This document shows positions 1 through 5,314 of a stretch of DNA of 64,000 bases, in pieces (the first letter of the stretch is position 1; the number at the start of each line of letters is the position of its first letter). Source of the DNA: a virus. The position numbers and the translations under genes are program-made. The stretch covers positions 1-64,000 of the IMG/VR virus record IMGVR_UViG_3300042691_008527, one strand, 5' to 3'. The notes below the pieces were generated by a model. That model had not been told where the DNA came from, did no database searches, and saw only the letters and a program-made list of their open reading frames with translations.

Positions 1-97
1 TACGGATAGGTGTGAAAGAGTTGATTCTTCCAGTTACTCCCACTTTGCTAGTAGTGAAGAGATCTCCTACTTGATAGGTATATCCTCCGAGAGTCAT
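1..97 (-). CDS. Small KOW/SH3-like protein, 3' part cut by window edge
   Basis: The N-terminal 32 residues are visible; the gene runs off the left edge of the window. The ATG at 97 follows an AGAAAGG Shine-Dalgarno sequence about 8 bases upstream. The visible part contains YQVGDLFTTSKVGVTGRIN, which matches YKVGDTYTSQKSKVTGVIK in the 54-aa protein at 698-862 and resembles VGDRIAMTKSSSLIKGGII in the protein at 4771-4998. A V-G-D start followed by a G-x-I turn is typical of small SH3/KOW beta-barrels. Function unknown. It is the leftmost visible member of the leftward early gene block. Confidence 0.7.
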   Translation of the reverse strand, partial: MTLGGYTYQVGDLFTTSKVGVTGRINSFTPIR

Positions 98-166
98 TTG
101 CTTTTCCTTTCTGTTAGTGTTTGGTGGGCAGTTTTACCTTAGGTGATGCCCAGCACCAAGTCTCAT

Positions 167-589
167 TTAGAGATAACGAGCAACTGCCTGATATGTAGAT
201 GTGGAGACTACTTCCTCATCGGTCATCTTGAGAATACGAATCGCATTAGAGATTTCCTCTTTTTGCTGGTCATATTCATAGCGACCAAGAGTTACGAAGT
301 CACGCTTTGGCTCATCAGGAATAGTGATAGTTCCTGCTGGTAGGTTGAAATCAACATTTATTGTGCCGTTCCAACGAGTATTGGCAGACAACTCTGTTGC
401 CTTTGCGATATGTGCTAGAGCCAACTTAGCAACTTCCTTGTTGTGCTTCTCTTGTGCCTTCTTGAACTTTGCCTCATTAGCCTCTTGAGTAGAGTAATCC
501 TTCTCAAGTTTTGCGAGGGCAGATTCAAGTGCCTTGATTACCTTAGTTGTTGCTATCTTTACTGAGATAGCCTTACCTCTGCTTGCCAT
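167..589 (-). CDS. Early hypothetical protein, helical N-terminus (140 aa)
   Basis: Not recognised as a named family. The N-terminal half is Lys/Glu/Ala-rich and strongly helical (a run with LESALAKLEKDY and FKKAQEKHNKEVAKL, likely coiled coil). The C-terminal half is beta-like, with DFNLPAGTITIP and a terminal segment ending QAVARYL. The frame is open to 619, but the start was set at ATG 589 because AGAAAGG lies 8 bases upstream; nothing comparable precedes the upstream ATG. A good promoter lies at 618-646. Probably an early cytoplasmic protein. Confidence 0.8.
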   Translation of the reverse strand: MASRGKAISVKIATTKVIKALESALAKLEKDYSTQEANEAKFKKAQEKHNKEVAKLALAHIAKATELSANTRWNGTINVDFNLPAGTITIPDEPKRDFVTLGRYEYDQQKEEISNAIRILKMTDEEVVSTSTYQAVARYL

Positions 590-617
590 TTGTTTCCCTT
601 TCTGTTTGGTGGTTTCC

Positions 618-646
618 ATCTTAGCATTTTGCTAAGTGAATATCAA
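618..646 (-). promoter_or_regulatory. Early promoter, TTGATA-N17-TAAGAT
   Basis: On the minus strand, TTGATA (641-646) and TAAGAT (618-623) are separated by 17 bases, with TGC just before the -10. This is a sigma70-like promoter for the 140-aa gene at 167-589. It belongs to the early promoter family also seen at 1897, 3921, 4142 and 4746. Confidence 0.7.
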
Positions 647-697
647 GTTGAGCAGTTTATCCTCCACTTGCTCAGGTGGCGTTAGCGTTTGCTAAAC

Positions 698-862
698 CTA
701 CTTTTGCTTCCAAGTAGTCCAACGAGTCTTACCCTCAACATCAAGACGAACACGAACTGTGCCGTTTGCCTGTGGGTTGATTTCCTTGATGACTCCTGTG
801 ACCTTGCTCTTTTGCGAGGTGTAGGTATCGCCTACCTTGTATAGTGCTGTGGCTACTGCCAT
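698..862 (-). CDS. KOW/SH3-like small protein (54 aa)
   Basis: Starts MAVATALYKVGDTYTS, ends WTTWKQK. Paralogue of the partial gene at 1-97 (shared V-G-D...S-K-V-T-G-x-I), and more distantly of 4771-4998. The ATG at 862 follows AAAGGAGAAAGAAA. A beta-rich pattern (VRVRLDVEGKTRW) suggests a single nucleic-acid-binding-type barrel. Binding to nucleic acid or to a host transcription or translation factor is inference from the fold type only. Confidence 0.75.
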   Translation of the reverse strand: MAVATALYKVGDTYTSQKSKVTGVIKEINPQANGTVRVRLDVEGKTRWTTWKQK

Positions 863-899
863 TTTCTTTCTCCTTTGTTTGTTTGTTGCTTACTGTATT

Positions 900-929
900 A
901 TTATCGCATTATTTACTTGTGTCCGTCAA
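900..929 (-). promoter_or_regulatory. Early promoter, TTGACG-N18-GATAAT
   Basis: TTGACG at 924-929 and GATAAT at 900-905 on the minus strand, 18 bases apart, about 40 bases upstream of the 54-aa gene that starts at 862. Confidence 0.6.
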
Positions 930-959
930 GTTATTTCTGATATTTCTCATATTTTGAGA

Positions 960-1028
960 TTATTTATCCCATAGACCTGCTAGCGTTAGGATTAGCAGAA
1001 CAAGGAATAAGATTATTATTATGCTCAC
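960..1028 (-). CDS. Putative 22-aa membrane peptide
   Basis: A GTG at 1028 preceded by AGGGGG at 5-base spacing opens MSIIIILFLVLLILTLAGLW plus DK and stop. It is essentially one transmembrane helix with a short charged tail. It lies immediately downstream of the GP88-like gene, so it would be translated from the same mRNA. Tiny membrane peptides of this kind occur in actinophages, but the ORF is very short and could be chance. A second small membrane protein (35 aa) lies at 3067-3174. Confidence 0.45.
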   Translation of the reverse strand: MSIIIILFLVLLILTLAGLWDK

Positions 1029-1037
1029 CCATGCCCC

Positions 1038-1751
1038 CTACTTTTTCTTAGCAGAGAACACTATATCAGATTTTTGGTATACGCACAAGCCACAAGAGAC
1101 ACAAGCAGATCCCTTCTCAGATATTAGCGGGATAGCCTTTTTATTCTCAGGACACTTTGCCCCTACCCTGCCAATCATGGCTTTCATGTCTGCCTGCCCA
1201 ATAGCGAATGTATCAGCAAGATAAGCTAATCTTACTTCTTTACTAGCTAGGGTAACGGCAATATCTTTATTATCTTGATCTGTTGAGAAATAGAGAGATA
1301 GGTTATCAATACCCTTGAGGATATTAGTTGCGGAGGGTACACGAGTATAAACCCAGAATCTAATATCAGGATTATCTAGAATCGTGTTCCTCCATGCCCA
1401 TGTATATGAATCATTGAAGAAGTCCCCGTCCCAGTGAATACGGAAGAGTTTTTCAGCATTGCGCTTATCACAATCTTTGCGGAAGTCTTCAATCATTTCT
1501 GACAATAGATCTTCCATAGTATCTTGATCTGCGTCTTTCAATAGATCCCAGTTATGGATTAGAACATTTCTAACACCCTTATAGATCTTTTCTAACTTAC
1601 CCGCATAGCAGACTTTGGCGCATGTAGGTGTTTGACCAGGGCATGAATATTCTTTCCCTGCGGGTAGTCCGAATGTATTAGCAATAGTAGGTGTCTTGCC
1701 ATTAGGTGAAACGGCATTAGTAACTTTTCTGTCCTTAGATCTAATAAGCAT
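1038..1751 (-). CDS. GP88-family Cys-rich protein
   Basis: Resembles the actinophage gene product 88 family. An N-terminal cluster CPGQTPTCAKVCYAGK has three closely spaced cysteines, a central RIHWDGDFFN block follows, and the C-terminus carries CVSCGLCVYQK. Cysteine sets at both ends suggest a bound metal or iron-sulfur cluster; the activity of the family is not established. The frame opens at ATG 1760, but GGAG sits only one base from that ATG and 10 bases from the ATG at 1751, so 1751 was chosen (237 aa). It overlaps the end of the 43-aa gene, which points to coupled translation. Confidence 0.8.
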   Translation of the reverse strand: MLIRSKDRKVTNAVSPNGKTPTIANTFGLPAGKEYSCPGQTPTCAKVCYAGKLEKIYKGVRNVLIHNWDLLKDADQDTMEDLLSEMIEDFRKDCDKRNAEKLFRIHWDGDFFNDSYTWAWRNTILDNPDIRFWVYTRVPSATNILKGIDNLSLYFSTDQDNKDIAVTLASKEVRLAYLADTFAIGQADMKAMIGRVGAKCPENKKAIPLISEKGSACVSCGLCVYQKSDIVFSAKKK

Positions 1752-1872
1752 AATAGTCATTCTCCATTTCTAGCCATACTGTTTCCTTGATTGATTGATC
1801 AGATCCGTATAGAGATCCATTACAATCATTCATTTCATGACCGCAACATGGAAAGTCTTCACAAGTATTCAT
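1741..1872 (-). CDS. CEDFPCCGHE small zinc-binding-type protein (43 aa)
   Basis: MNTCEDFPCCGHEMNDCNGS at the N-terminus carries four cysteines and a histidine in 13 residues, a signature I recognise from very small actinophage proteins. The pattern suggests a zinc knuckle; function unknown. Start ATG 1872 follows AGAAAGGG. A promoter lies at 1897-1925, so this is the first gene of the operon that continues with the GP88-like gene. Confidence 0.8.
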   Translation of the reverse strand: MNTCEDFPCCGHEMNDCNGSLYGSDQSIKETVWLEMENDYYAY

Positions 1873-1896
1873 TTTATTCCCTTTCTGAATAATCCA

Positions 1897-1925
1897 AGTC
1901 TAGCATTTCAGGGAAAAAATATCAA
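1897..1925 (-). promoter_or_regulatory. Early promoter, TTGATA-N17-TAGACT
   Basis: TTGATA at 1920-1925 and TAGACT at 1897-1902 on the minus strand, exactly 17 bases apart, with TGC before the -10. Drives the 43-aa and GP88-like genes. Confidence 0.7.
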
Positions 1926-1935
1926 CTTAGCGTAA

Positions 1936-1985
1936 TAGGGTGTTTCTACGTAAATAGGGCAAAACGGACAGCGGCCGGGCCCCTT
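1936..1985. repeat. Intergenic regulatory module, copy A (partial)
   Basis: Contains CTACGTAAAT, then CAAAACGGACAGCG and CCGGGCCCC. These elements recur in the same order in modules C (4180-4300) and D (5062-5230), and in weaker form in B (2960-3062). No gene is seen here; it separates two leftward operons. Confidence 0.6.
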
Positions 1986-1993
1986 TCGGAGCT

Positions 1994-2221
1994 TTACTCT
2001 ACATAGACATAGAGTTCAATTTTTTCATCATCAAAGAAGAATGTATCAATAACTTCTTCATATTCATCAATAATGGCAACATTACATCCTTCTTCGCCTT
2101 CATTGATATTTTTGATAGTGAAGAACTCTCCATCAACTTTTATTAGATCGCCTTCCATAAGTTGATTTGGATAGAGTAAGTCAGCAAAGCGTATTTCCAT
2201 ATCCATCATTGTAGCAGTCAT
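1994..2221 (-). CDS. Acidic SH3-like small protein (75 aa)
   Basis: Very acidic, especially in the C-terminal half (EYEEVIDTFFFDDEKIEL). The segment MEGDLIKVDGEFFTIKNI has the G-D-x-I...G-x-F-x-x-I pattern of a small beta-barrel, as in elongation-factor or KOW-like folds. The start overlaps the previous stop by four bases (ATGA), so translation is probably coupled to 2218-2427. An alternative start is the ATG five codons in. Function unknown; acidic barrels could act as DNA mimics, but nothing here proves that. Confidence 0.75.
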   Translation of the reverse strand: MTATMMDMEIRFADLLYPNQLMEGDLIKVDGEFFTIKNINEGEEGCNVAIIDEYEEVIDTFFFDDEKIELYVYVE

Positions 2222-2427
2222 TTTATTACTACCTCGCCATTCGCATAGAAAGTTTTTGTGAACATTTTACCTGTTGGGTCAGTTAGATTATATCTAGCAT
2301 AGACCTTAGCATTTCCATAGTCCTTACACTTAGCCCAAGCGTCATGAGCCTCCATGAAGTCATGAAGTCGCAAGGTAGAAACGAGTTCATCGTCATACCA
2401 AGTTGTTAGTGCGTATGCGTATTCCAT
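2218..2427 (-). CDS. Early hypothetical protein (69 aa)
   Basis: Starts MEYAYALTTWYDDELVSTLR. The ATG at 2427 has GAGAGG about 9 bases upstream; the open frame extends to a TTG at 2448 with no such site. Predicted mixed alpha/beta; DPTGKMFTKTFYANGEVVIK at the end looks like a beta hairpin. Lies between the 99-aa and 75-aa genes with 1-base spacing upstream and a 4-base overlap downstream. Not recognised as a characterised family. Confidence 0.75.
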   Translation of the reverse strand: MEYAYALTTWYDDELVSTLRLHDFMEAHDAWAKCKDYGNAKVYARYNLTDPTGKMFTKTFYANGEVVIK

Positions 2428-2428
2428 T

Positions 2429-2728
2429 TTAGTATTCCTCTCTCTCAATAATCCAAGCGTCTAGGTGGTGTGCCTCAATAATAGCATGGGCAGGTGCCAT
2501 GTCCTCACCACGCCACGAAACACCCTCTGGTAACTTGATAGGCAAATCCCAAAGTCCTAAGTCATTTACTGCGTCAATAGCCTGAATACATGGCTGAATC
2601 ATAGTGCTAGGAACGGGAGGGTAGTGATTAGATGAGAGATGAATCCCTATCTGTTGCTCAATGCTTAGCATGATACCCATATCTTCTAAGACTCCGCTTG
2701 CCATTTCATTTGCCATATTGCTTCCCAT
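2429..2728 (-). CDS. Conserved actinophage hypothetical protein (99 aa)
   Basis: The core IGIHLSSNHYPPVPSTM, then a PCIQAIDAVND helix, LPEGVSWRG and a terminal AHAIIEAHHLDAWI are features I recognise from a small family widespread in actinobacteriophages; its function is unknown. Start ATG 2728 follows AAGGGG at 7 bases. Second gene of the operon that begins at 2904. Confidence 0.8.
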   Translation of the reverse strand: MGSNMANEMASGVLEDMGIMLSIEQQIGIHLSSNHYPPVPSTMIQPCIQAIDAVNDLGLWDLPIKLPEGVSWRGEDMAPAHAIIEAHHLDAWIIEREEY

Positions 2729-2739
2729 TTTATTTCCCC

Positions 2740-2904
2740 TTATCGTGCTTCTGGTGTAGTGAATAGTTCGCCTACTAAGTATAGGCTATGTTGGTTATAC
2801 TTCTCAAGTCCTGCCTCACAATGGCAATACTCAAAGTCAAACTCCTCGCCAAGGGCAAAGTATATCTCTCCGCTATCATAGCAAAGAAAGCAGTTAGTTT
2901 TCAT
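2740..2904 (-). CDS. Small CxxC zinc-ribbon-like protein (54 aa)
   Basis: MKTNCFLCYDSGEIYFALG with a later CHC gives four cysteine/histidine ligands (C5, C8 and the CHC), a plausible single zinc site. Start ATG 2904 is supported by AAAGGAAATGAA; the frame stays open upstream but without a ribosome site. First gene after the promoter at 2931-2959. Function unknown. Confidence 0.75.
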   Translation of the reverse strand: MKTNCFLCYDSGEIYFALGEEFDFEYCHCEAGLEKYNQHSLYLVGELFTTPEAR

Positions 2905-2930
2905 TTCATTTCCTTTCTTCCAATACGATA

Positions 2931-2959
2931 AACTTATCACAACCCTCCGACAACCTCAA
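2931..2959 (-). promoter_or_regulatory. Early promoter, TTGAGG-N17-TAAGTT
   Basis: TTGAGG at 2954-2959 and TAAGTT at 2931-2936 on the minus strand with a 17-base spacer containing TGTCGGAGGG, a block also present in the promoter regions at 4746 and 5033. Drives the genes from 2904 leftward. Confidence 0.6.
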
Positions 2960-3035
2960 ACCGACACGCCGAGTTCTGCAAAAAATTTCTGGGTCGCCGT
3001 AAAGTGTAACGTAAATCATATTGTGGATAACCTGT
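2960..3035. repeat. Intergenic regulatory module, copy B (diverged)
   Basis: Contains GACACGCCG, TTCTGCAAAAAATTTCTG and TGTAACGTAAATCATA. The last is a two-mismatch version of the TGTGA-N6-TCACA palindrome found in modules C and D. No coding capacity seen. Confidence 0.5.
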
Positions 3036-3062
3036 GGAAAACGCCCCGGCGCCCTCGGGCGT
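3036..3062 (-). terminator. Hairpin terminator after the leftward operon 3893-3067
   Basis: ACGCCC at 3041-3046 pairs with GGGCGT at 3057-3062 around a GC-rich loop; on the minus strand it is followed by TTTTCC. It lies four bases past the stop of the 35-aa gene. Confidence 0.55.
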
Positions 3063-3066
3063 GTTG

Positions 3067-3174
3067 CTATTTCTTTTTTATTTCTCTTTCTGCGATTGAG
3101 ATCTCTAGCAAAGTTACCAAACTATAAGCAAGAATAAAAATCGTTGCCAAAGTTGCGAAGTCACTTATTCCCAT
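3067..3174 (-). CDS. Small membrane protein (35 aa)
   Basis: MGISDFATLATIFILAYSLV plus TLLEISIAEREIKKK: one transmembrane helix (about residues 6-25) and a Lys-rich C-terminus, likely cytoplasmic. The start codon overlaps the previous stop (TAATG), so it is probably translated by coupling with 3174-3362. Last gene of its operon, ahead of the hairpin at 3036-3062. A role at the host membrane is possible but unproven. Confidence 0.65.
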   Translation of the reverse strand: MGISDFATLATIFILAYSLVTLLEISIAEREIKKK

Positions 3175-3362
3175 TATGCTAAAACCTTTCCTAGTTCATC
3201 AACACCGCAGGCTTTTTCAAACCTTGCTTTATCAAAGTTTTCATTATCACTCTGAAACCAATCAGCAAATAAATCTACCATATCCTCAAACACTCTCGCA
3301 GGAATTTCATCAGCGAAAGAGTTGAGAATGTTGGCGGTCTTTATGTAGTCCTTGCGAGTCAT
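3174..3362 (-). CDS. Conserved actinophage hypothetical protein (62 aa)
   Basis: MTRKDYIKTANILNSFADEI, then a second amphipathic helix and DKARFEKACGV near the end, matches a small all-helical family I recognise from many actinophage early regions (MTRKDYI...IPEDVF...F..ACGV). Function unknown. The start overlaps the upstream stop (TAATGA). Sits in a five-gene chain of one-base overlaps or very short gaps. Confidence 0.8.
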   Translation of the reverse strand: MTRKDYIKTANILNSFADEIPARVFEDMVDLFADWFQSDNENFDKARFEKACGVDELGKVLA

Positions 3363-3613
3363 TAGTTATTTTCTCCTAAGTCTATGAATGCTTCACTACC
3401 ATTTTCATTGATACGCTCTAACTCTGAGATAAGTTGCTCACGAGTTAGTTTTGAAACATTTCCTAGAATACTTCTAAGGCATTCCTTATTCATAGCGATA
3501 AACATTTCCTGAGGAATGCTAGAGATTTGAATTCCCATCGGTGAATCTGGGTTATAGCGTGAGACGAAGTTGATACCATCAACCTCAAACGGAACAGTTA
3601 CGAAGTTAGACAT
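3362..3613 (-). CDS. Early hypothetical protein (83 aa)
   Basis: Beta-rich N-terminus (FVTVPFEVDGINFVSRYN), a short helix with MFIAMNKECLRSI, and a C-terminal helix LTREQLISELERINENG. Start ATG 3613 has GAAAGGAAAACTA upstream, and the start overlaps the stop of 3613-3726. Not recognised. Confidence 0.75.
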   Translation of the reverse strand: MSNFVTVPFEVDGINFVSRYNPDSPMGIQISSIPQEMFIAMNKECLRSILGNVSKLTREQLISELERINENGSEAFIDLGENN

Positions 3614-3726
3614 TAGTTTTCCTTTCTTGTTGTATTATTCATTGTAGCGGTTAGCACCGACAAGGCTTGCGCTTGGCTTTCCTTGCGTTGCTGGATTACA
3701 TGCTGGCGGAATTCTTCTAGATTCAT
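3613..3726 (-). CDS. Small helical protein (37 aa)
   Basis: MNLEEFRQHVIQQRKESQAQ begins a single amphipathic helix; a similar short protein occurs next to the MTRKDYI family in other actinophages as I recall. Start ATG 3726 has GGAGG at 7 bases. It overlaps the next gene by one base (TAATG). Function unknown. Confidence 0.65.
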   Translation of the reverse strand: MNLEEFRQHVIQQRKESQAQALSVLTATMNNTTRKEN

Positions 3727-3728
3727 TT

Positions 3729-3893
3729 CTAGTCCTCCTCTATTTCTGTAACTTTGATTAGGTGAATGCCAAAGGCAGGATTACTTAGCGCATCAAGACG
3801 CCTTAGCATATTCTCGTAGTTTTCTTCATAGGATAGAAACTCGTCAAAGTCTCCTTCGATATGAAACTCAGCGGTTAGTGTATAAGTAGGCAT
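3729..3893 (-). CDS. Early hypothetical protein (54 aa)
   Basis: MPTYTLTAEFHIEGDFDEFL followed by a helix and a beta strand ending IHLIKVTEIEED. The acidic beta-alpha-beta layout suggests a compact single domain. Start ATG 3893 follows AAAGGGGCAAAA. First gene of the operon driven by the promoter at 3921-3949. Not recognised. Confidence 0.7.
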   Translation of the reverse strand: MPTYTLTAEFHIEGDFDEFLSYEENYENMLRRLDALSNPAFGIHLIKVTEIEED

Positions 3894-3920
3894 TTTTGCC
3901 CCTTTCTTTTTGTTGAGATA

Positions 3921-3949
3921 ATCTTATCGTATTCAGTTATTTATAGCAA
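3921..3949 (-). promoter_or_regulatory. Early promoter, TTGCTA-N17-TAAGAT
   Basis: TTGCTA at 3944-3949 and TAAGAT at 3921-3926 on the minus strand, 17 bases apart. It drives the operon 3893 to 3067. A CRP-type palindrome lies exactly 10 bases upstream of the -35 box. Confidence 0.7.
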
Positions 3950-3951
3950 GC

Positions 3952-4110
3952 CTAAGCGTTGTGAGGTTGGTCACATGGACACTTAGGATTAGTCTTAGCA
4001 AAGTAGCGAATCAACATCATTCGCTCATTAGTAGTTAGTCCAAATACTGAGCGGATACCGCCGTCATTGTATTCATGGATTAGCTTTATTACTTTTTCAT
4101 CAGTGAGCAT
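3952..4110 (-). CDS. Early hypothetical protein (52 aa)
   Basis: Two helices, then a Cys-containing tail KCPCDQPHN (two cysteines and a histidine, possibly a weak metal site). Start ATG 4110 follows GAAAGGGGCAAAA. The tail codons carry the palindrome at 3960-3975, so this gene's 3' end doubles as control sequence for the next operon. Not recognised. Confidence 0.7.
   Translation of the reverse strand: MLTDEKVIKLIHEYNDGGIRSVFGLTTNERMMLIRYFAKTNPKCPCDQPHNA
3960..3975. promoter_or_regulatory. CRP-type operator TGTGA-N6-TCACA
   Basis: TGTGAGGTTGGTCACA, an exact match to the consensus of CRP/GlxR-type regulators. It is 10 bases upstream of the -35 of the promoter at 3921-3949; its centre would lie near -53. 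Confidence 0.6.
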
Positions 4111-4141
4111 TTTTGCCCCTTTCTTATTTTCTTACTCTGTA

Positions 4142-4170
4142 AGTTTATCACTTTGGTCTGACAATATCAA
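4142..4170 (-). promoter_or_regulatory. Early promoter, TTGATA-N17-TAAACT
   Basis: TTGATA at 4165-4170 and TAAACT at 4142-4147 on the minus strand, 17 bases apart. Drives the 52-aa gene at 3952-4110. A CRP-type palindrome lies 41 bases upstream of the -35 box. Confidence 0.7.
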
Positions 4171-4179
4171 CTTAGAAAT

Positions 4180-4300
4180 GCGGATAAATCGGACAATCTG
4201 CAAAATATTTTTGTGAGTCGTATCACATCGTACGTAAATGGTACAAAACGGACATAGGGCCCGGCATTTTTCGGCGCATTGTCAAATCAACACGCCGATT
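4180..4300. repeat. Intergenic regulatory module, copy C
   Basis: In order: AAATCGGACAATCTGCAAAA, the palindrome at 4212-4227, TACGTAAAT, CAAAACGGACATA, GGGCCCGGC and ACACGCCG. Module D at 5062-5230 has the same elements in the same order. No gene is seen between 4111 and 4313. Confidence 0.65.
4212..4227. promoter_or_regulatory. CRP-type operator TGTGA-N6-TCACA
   Basis: TGTGAGTCGTATCACA, an exact palindromic match. It is 41 bases upstream of the -35 box at 4165-4170, three helical turns further out than the sites at 3960, 4785 and 5289. Confidence 0.6.
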
Positions 4301-4313
4301 TTTTATTTATTTT

Positions 4314-4502
4314 TTATGGATATTTCTTTTCATCTTCATCAACTAGAAACGAGATGTATTCAGAGAATCCAATATCATACGCAATCGGATCAACTGCTTT
4401 CAGAACATCAGACGGGGAATAAAGAAGATTCCCAATCACTATCTGCTCATTCGTTTCATCTAACATCTGGTCATACAGCGGAAGAAGTAAATCTTCATTC
4501 AT
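4314..4502 (-). CDS. Acidic early hypothetical protein (62 aa)
   Basis: MNEDLLLPLYDQMLDETNEQ then a second half ending FLVDEDEKKYP. Strongly acidic and mostly helical. Start ATG 4502 has GGAGG at 7 bases and overlaps the upstream stop (ATGA), so translation is coupled to 4499-4651. Not recognised. Confidence 0.75.
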   Translation of the reverse strand: MNEDLLLPLYDQMLDETNEQIVIGNLLYSPSDVLKAVDPIAYDIGFSEYISFLVDEDEKKYP

Positions 4503-4651
4503 CGCTTTACCTCCATTACTGAATAACTAGCCTTAGGGTCTAGTTGCTTTACAATATCCATGAACTCATTTAGTTCTTTTACACTTGCGAATGTCTCCTT
4601 AGCAATAGCCTTAGAGATAAGTCCGTCAAATACGATGACCTTGATTTCCAT
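4499..4651 (-). CDS. Early hypothetical protein (50 aa)
   Basis: MEIKVIVFDGLISKAIAKET followed by an amphipathic helix KELNEFMDIVKQL and ASYSVMEVKR. A beta-alpha-beta arrangement is likely. ATG 4651 has AAGGAAAACTGAA upstream. Overlaps the next gene by four bases. Not recognised. Confidence 0.7.
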   Translation of the reverse strand: MEIKVIVFDGLISKAIAKETFASVKELNEFMDIVKQLDPKASYSVMEVKR

Positions 4652-4670
4652 TTCAGTTTTCCTTTCTTAG

Positions 4671-4712
4671 TTGAGAGTTATTACTTAGGACATTAGGCGA
4701 GAACACTCTCAA
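4671..4712 (-). promoter_or_regulatory. Leader hairpin in the 5' UTR of 4651
   Basis: TTGAGAGT (4671-4678) and ACTCTCAA (4705-4712) are perfect 8-base inverted repeats around a 26-base loop, inside the roughly 88-nt leader between the promoter at 4746 and the start at 4651. It could tune mRNA stability or act as a protein site. Confidence 0.45.
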
Positions 4713-4745
4713 ACTGCCTCTGTTTCCTTATTTAGTTATGAGATA

Positions 4746-4774
4746 AGCCTAGCACTACCCACCGACAATATCAA
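4746..4774 (-). promoter_or_regulatory. Early promoter, TTGATA-N17-TAGGCT
   Basis: TTGATA at 4769-4774 and TAGGCT at 4746-4751 on the minus strand with 17 bases between them and TGC before the -10. The spacer starts TTGTCGGTGGG, shared with other members of the family. A near-perfect CRP-type palindrome lies 10 bases upstream. Confidence 0.7.
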
Positions 4775-4998
4775 GCGGTAGGGATGTGATTTCTATCACG
4801 ATAGATTTCATAGTCATTAGGACTCCACCTAGTGATATGAAACACACCGCCATTTGATGTCTTGATGGTCTTGGCGTATTGATTCACGCCCTTGATTTCG
4901 GTGATGATTCCACCCTTGATTAGTGATGAAGATTTGGTCATTGCGATTCTATCGCCAACTCTCATCATGTTGTATTTACTTAGGGTTACAGTTGCCAT
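4771..4998 (-). CDS. KOW/SH3-like small protein (75 aa)
   Basis: Third member of the family at 1-97 and 698-862: MRVGDRIAMTKSSSLIKGGI, then IKTSNGGVFHITRW, a beta-barrel-like pattern. The start was set at ATG 4998, ten bases after AAGGA; the GTG three codons upstream is too close to that site. Transcribed from 5033-5061. Its last codons contain the operator at 4785-4800. Function unknown. Confidence 0.75.
   Translation of the reverse strand: MATVTLSKYNMMRVGDRIAMTKSSSLIKGGIITEIKGVNQYAKTIKTSNGGVFHITRWSPNDYEIYRDRNHIPTA
4785..4800. promoter_or_regulatory. CRP-type operator, one mismatch (TGTGA-N6-TCACG)
   Basis: TGTGATTTCTATCACG, within the 3' end of the 75-aa gene and exactly 10 bases upstream of the -35 box at 4769-4774, the same offset as the sites at 3960 and 5289. 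Confidence 0.5.
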
Positions 4999-5032
4999 GT
5001 TTGGCACTTCCTTTCTTTCTGCTTACTCCGTA

Positions 5033-5061
5033 AGTCTAACACACACCTCCGACATTACCTA
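5033..5061 (-). promoter_or_regulatory. Early promoter, weak -35, -10 TAGACT
   Basis: TAGACT at 5033-5038 with TAGGTA at 5056-5061 (17-base spacing; poor -35) on the minus strand. The spacer contains ATGTCGGAGG, as in the other early promoters. Drives 4771-4998. A poor -35 with a CRP-type palindrome upstream would fit an activator-dependent promoter. Confidence 0.55.
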
Positions 5062-5288
5062 ATCAGAAATGCATACAAAATGGACATTTTGCAAACTATT
5101 TTTTGTGAGTATAATCACATCATACATAAACGGACAAATCGGACATCGGCCCGGCGCCTATGGACAAATCGGACATTTCGGACTGTGGCAAAGATCACAT
5201 GCGACACGCCGTGTTTGAGTTTGCTTTTTTTCTGAGGGTGTGGGATACTTGCTGCCATGAACGGACAACAGGAAGGTAGTAGTTACGG
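5062..5288. promoter_or_regulatory. Divergent control region, module D with CGGACA iterations
   Basis: This is the core of the 374-base stretch without a convincing gene between 4998 and 5373. It holds the operator at 5104-5119, a one-mismatch site TGTGGCAAAGATCACA at 5184-5199, CGGACA at 5131, 5140, 5170 and 5262, and a duplicated 15-mer GGACAAATCGGACAT at 5132 and 5162. It also has GGCCCGGCGCC and ACACGCCGTGT. The iterated repeats between divergent operons suggest a regulatory hub or replication-related element. Confidence 0.6.
5104..5119. promoter_or_regulatory. CRP-type operator TGTGA-N6-TCACA
   Basis: TGTGAGTATAATCACA, exact. It lies 42 bases upstream of the -35 box at 5056-5061, matching the spacing seen in module C. 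Confidence 0.6.
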
Positions 5289-5304
5289 TGTGAGGCATAT
5301 CACA
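5289..5304. promoter_or_regulatory. CRP-type operator TGTGA-N6-TCACA
   Basis: TGTGAGGCATATCACA, exact, and extended by a flanking G and C to GGTGTGA...TCACACC. It lies 10 bases upstream of the rightward -35 box at 5315-5320. Confidence 0.6.
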
Positions 5305-5314
5305 CCACGATAAC

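Noticed and set aside
4280-4325. Rightward terminator-like hairpin CGGCG/CGCCG with a T-tract
   Set aside because: No rightward gene lies upstream. It overlaps module C and the 3' end of a leftward gene, so I treat it as part of the module rather than a confirmed terminator.
4238-4522. 94-codon plus-strand frame
   Set aside because: Antisense to two coupled early genes and a regulatory module; no ribosome site; the product looks random.
5090-5260. Short minus-strand frame of about 47 codons in the divergent control region
   Set aside because: No Shine-Dalgarno sequence and its codons are made up of the CGGACA-type repeats; better explained as regulatory DNA.
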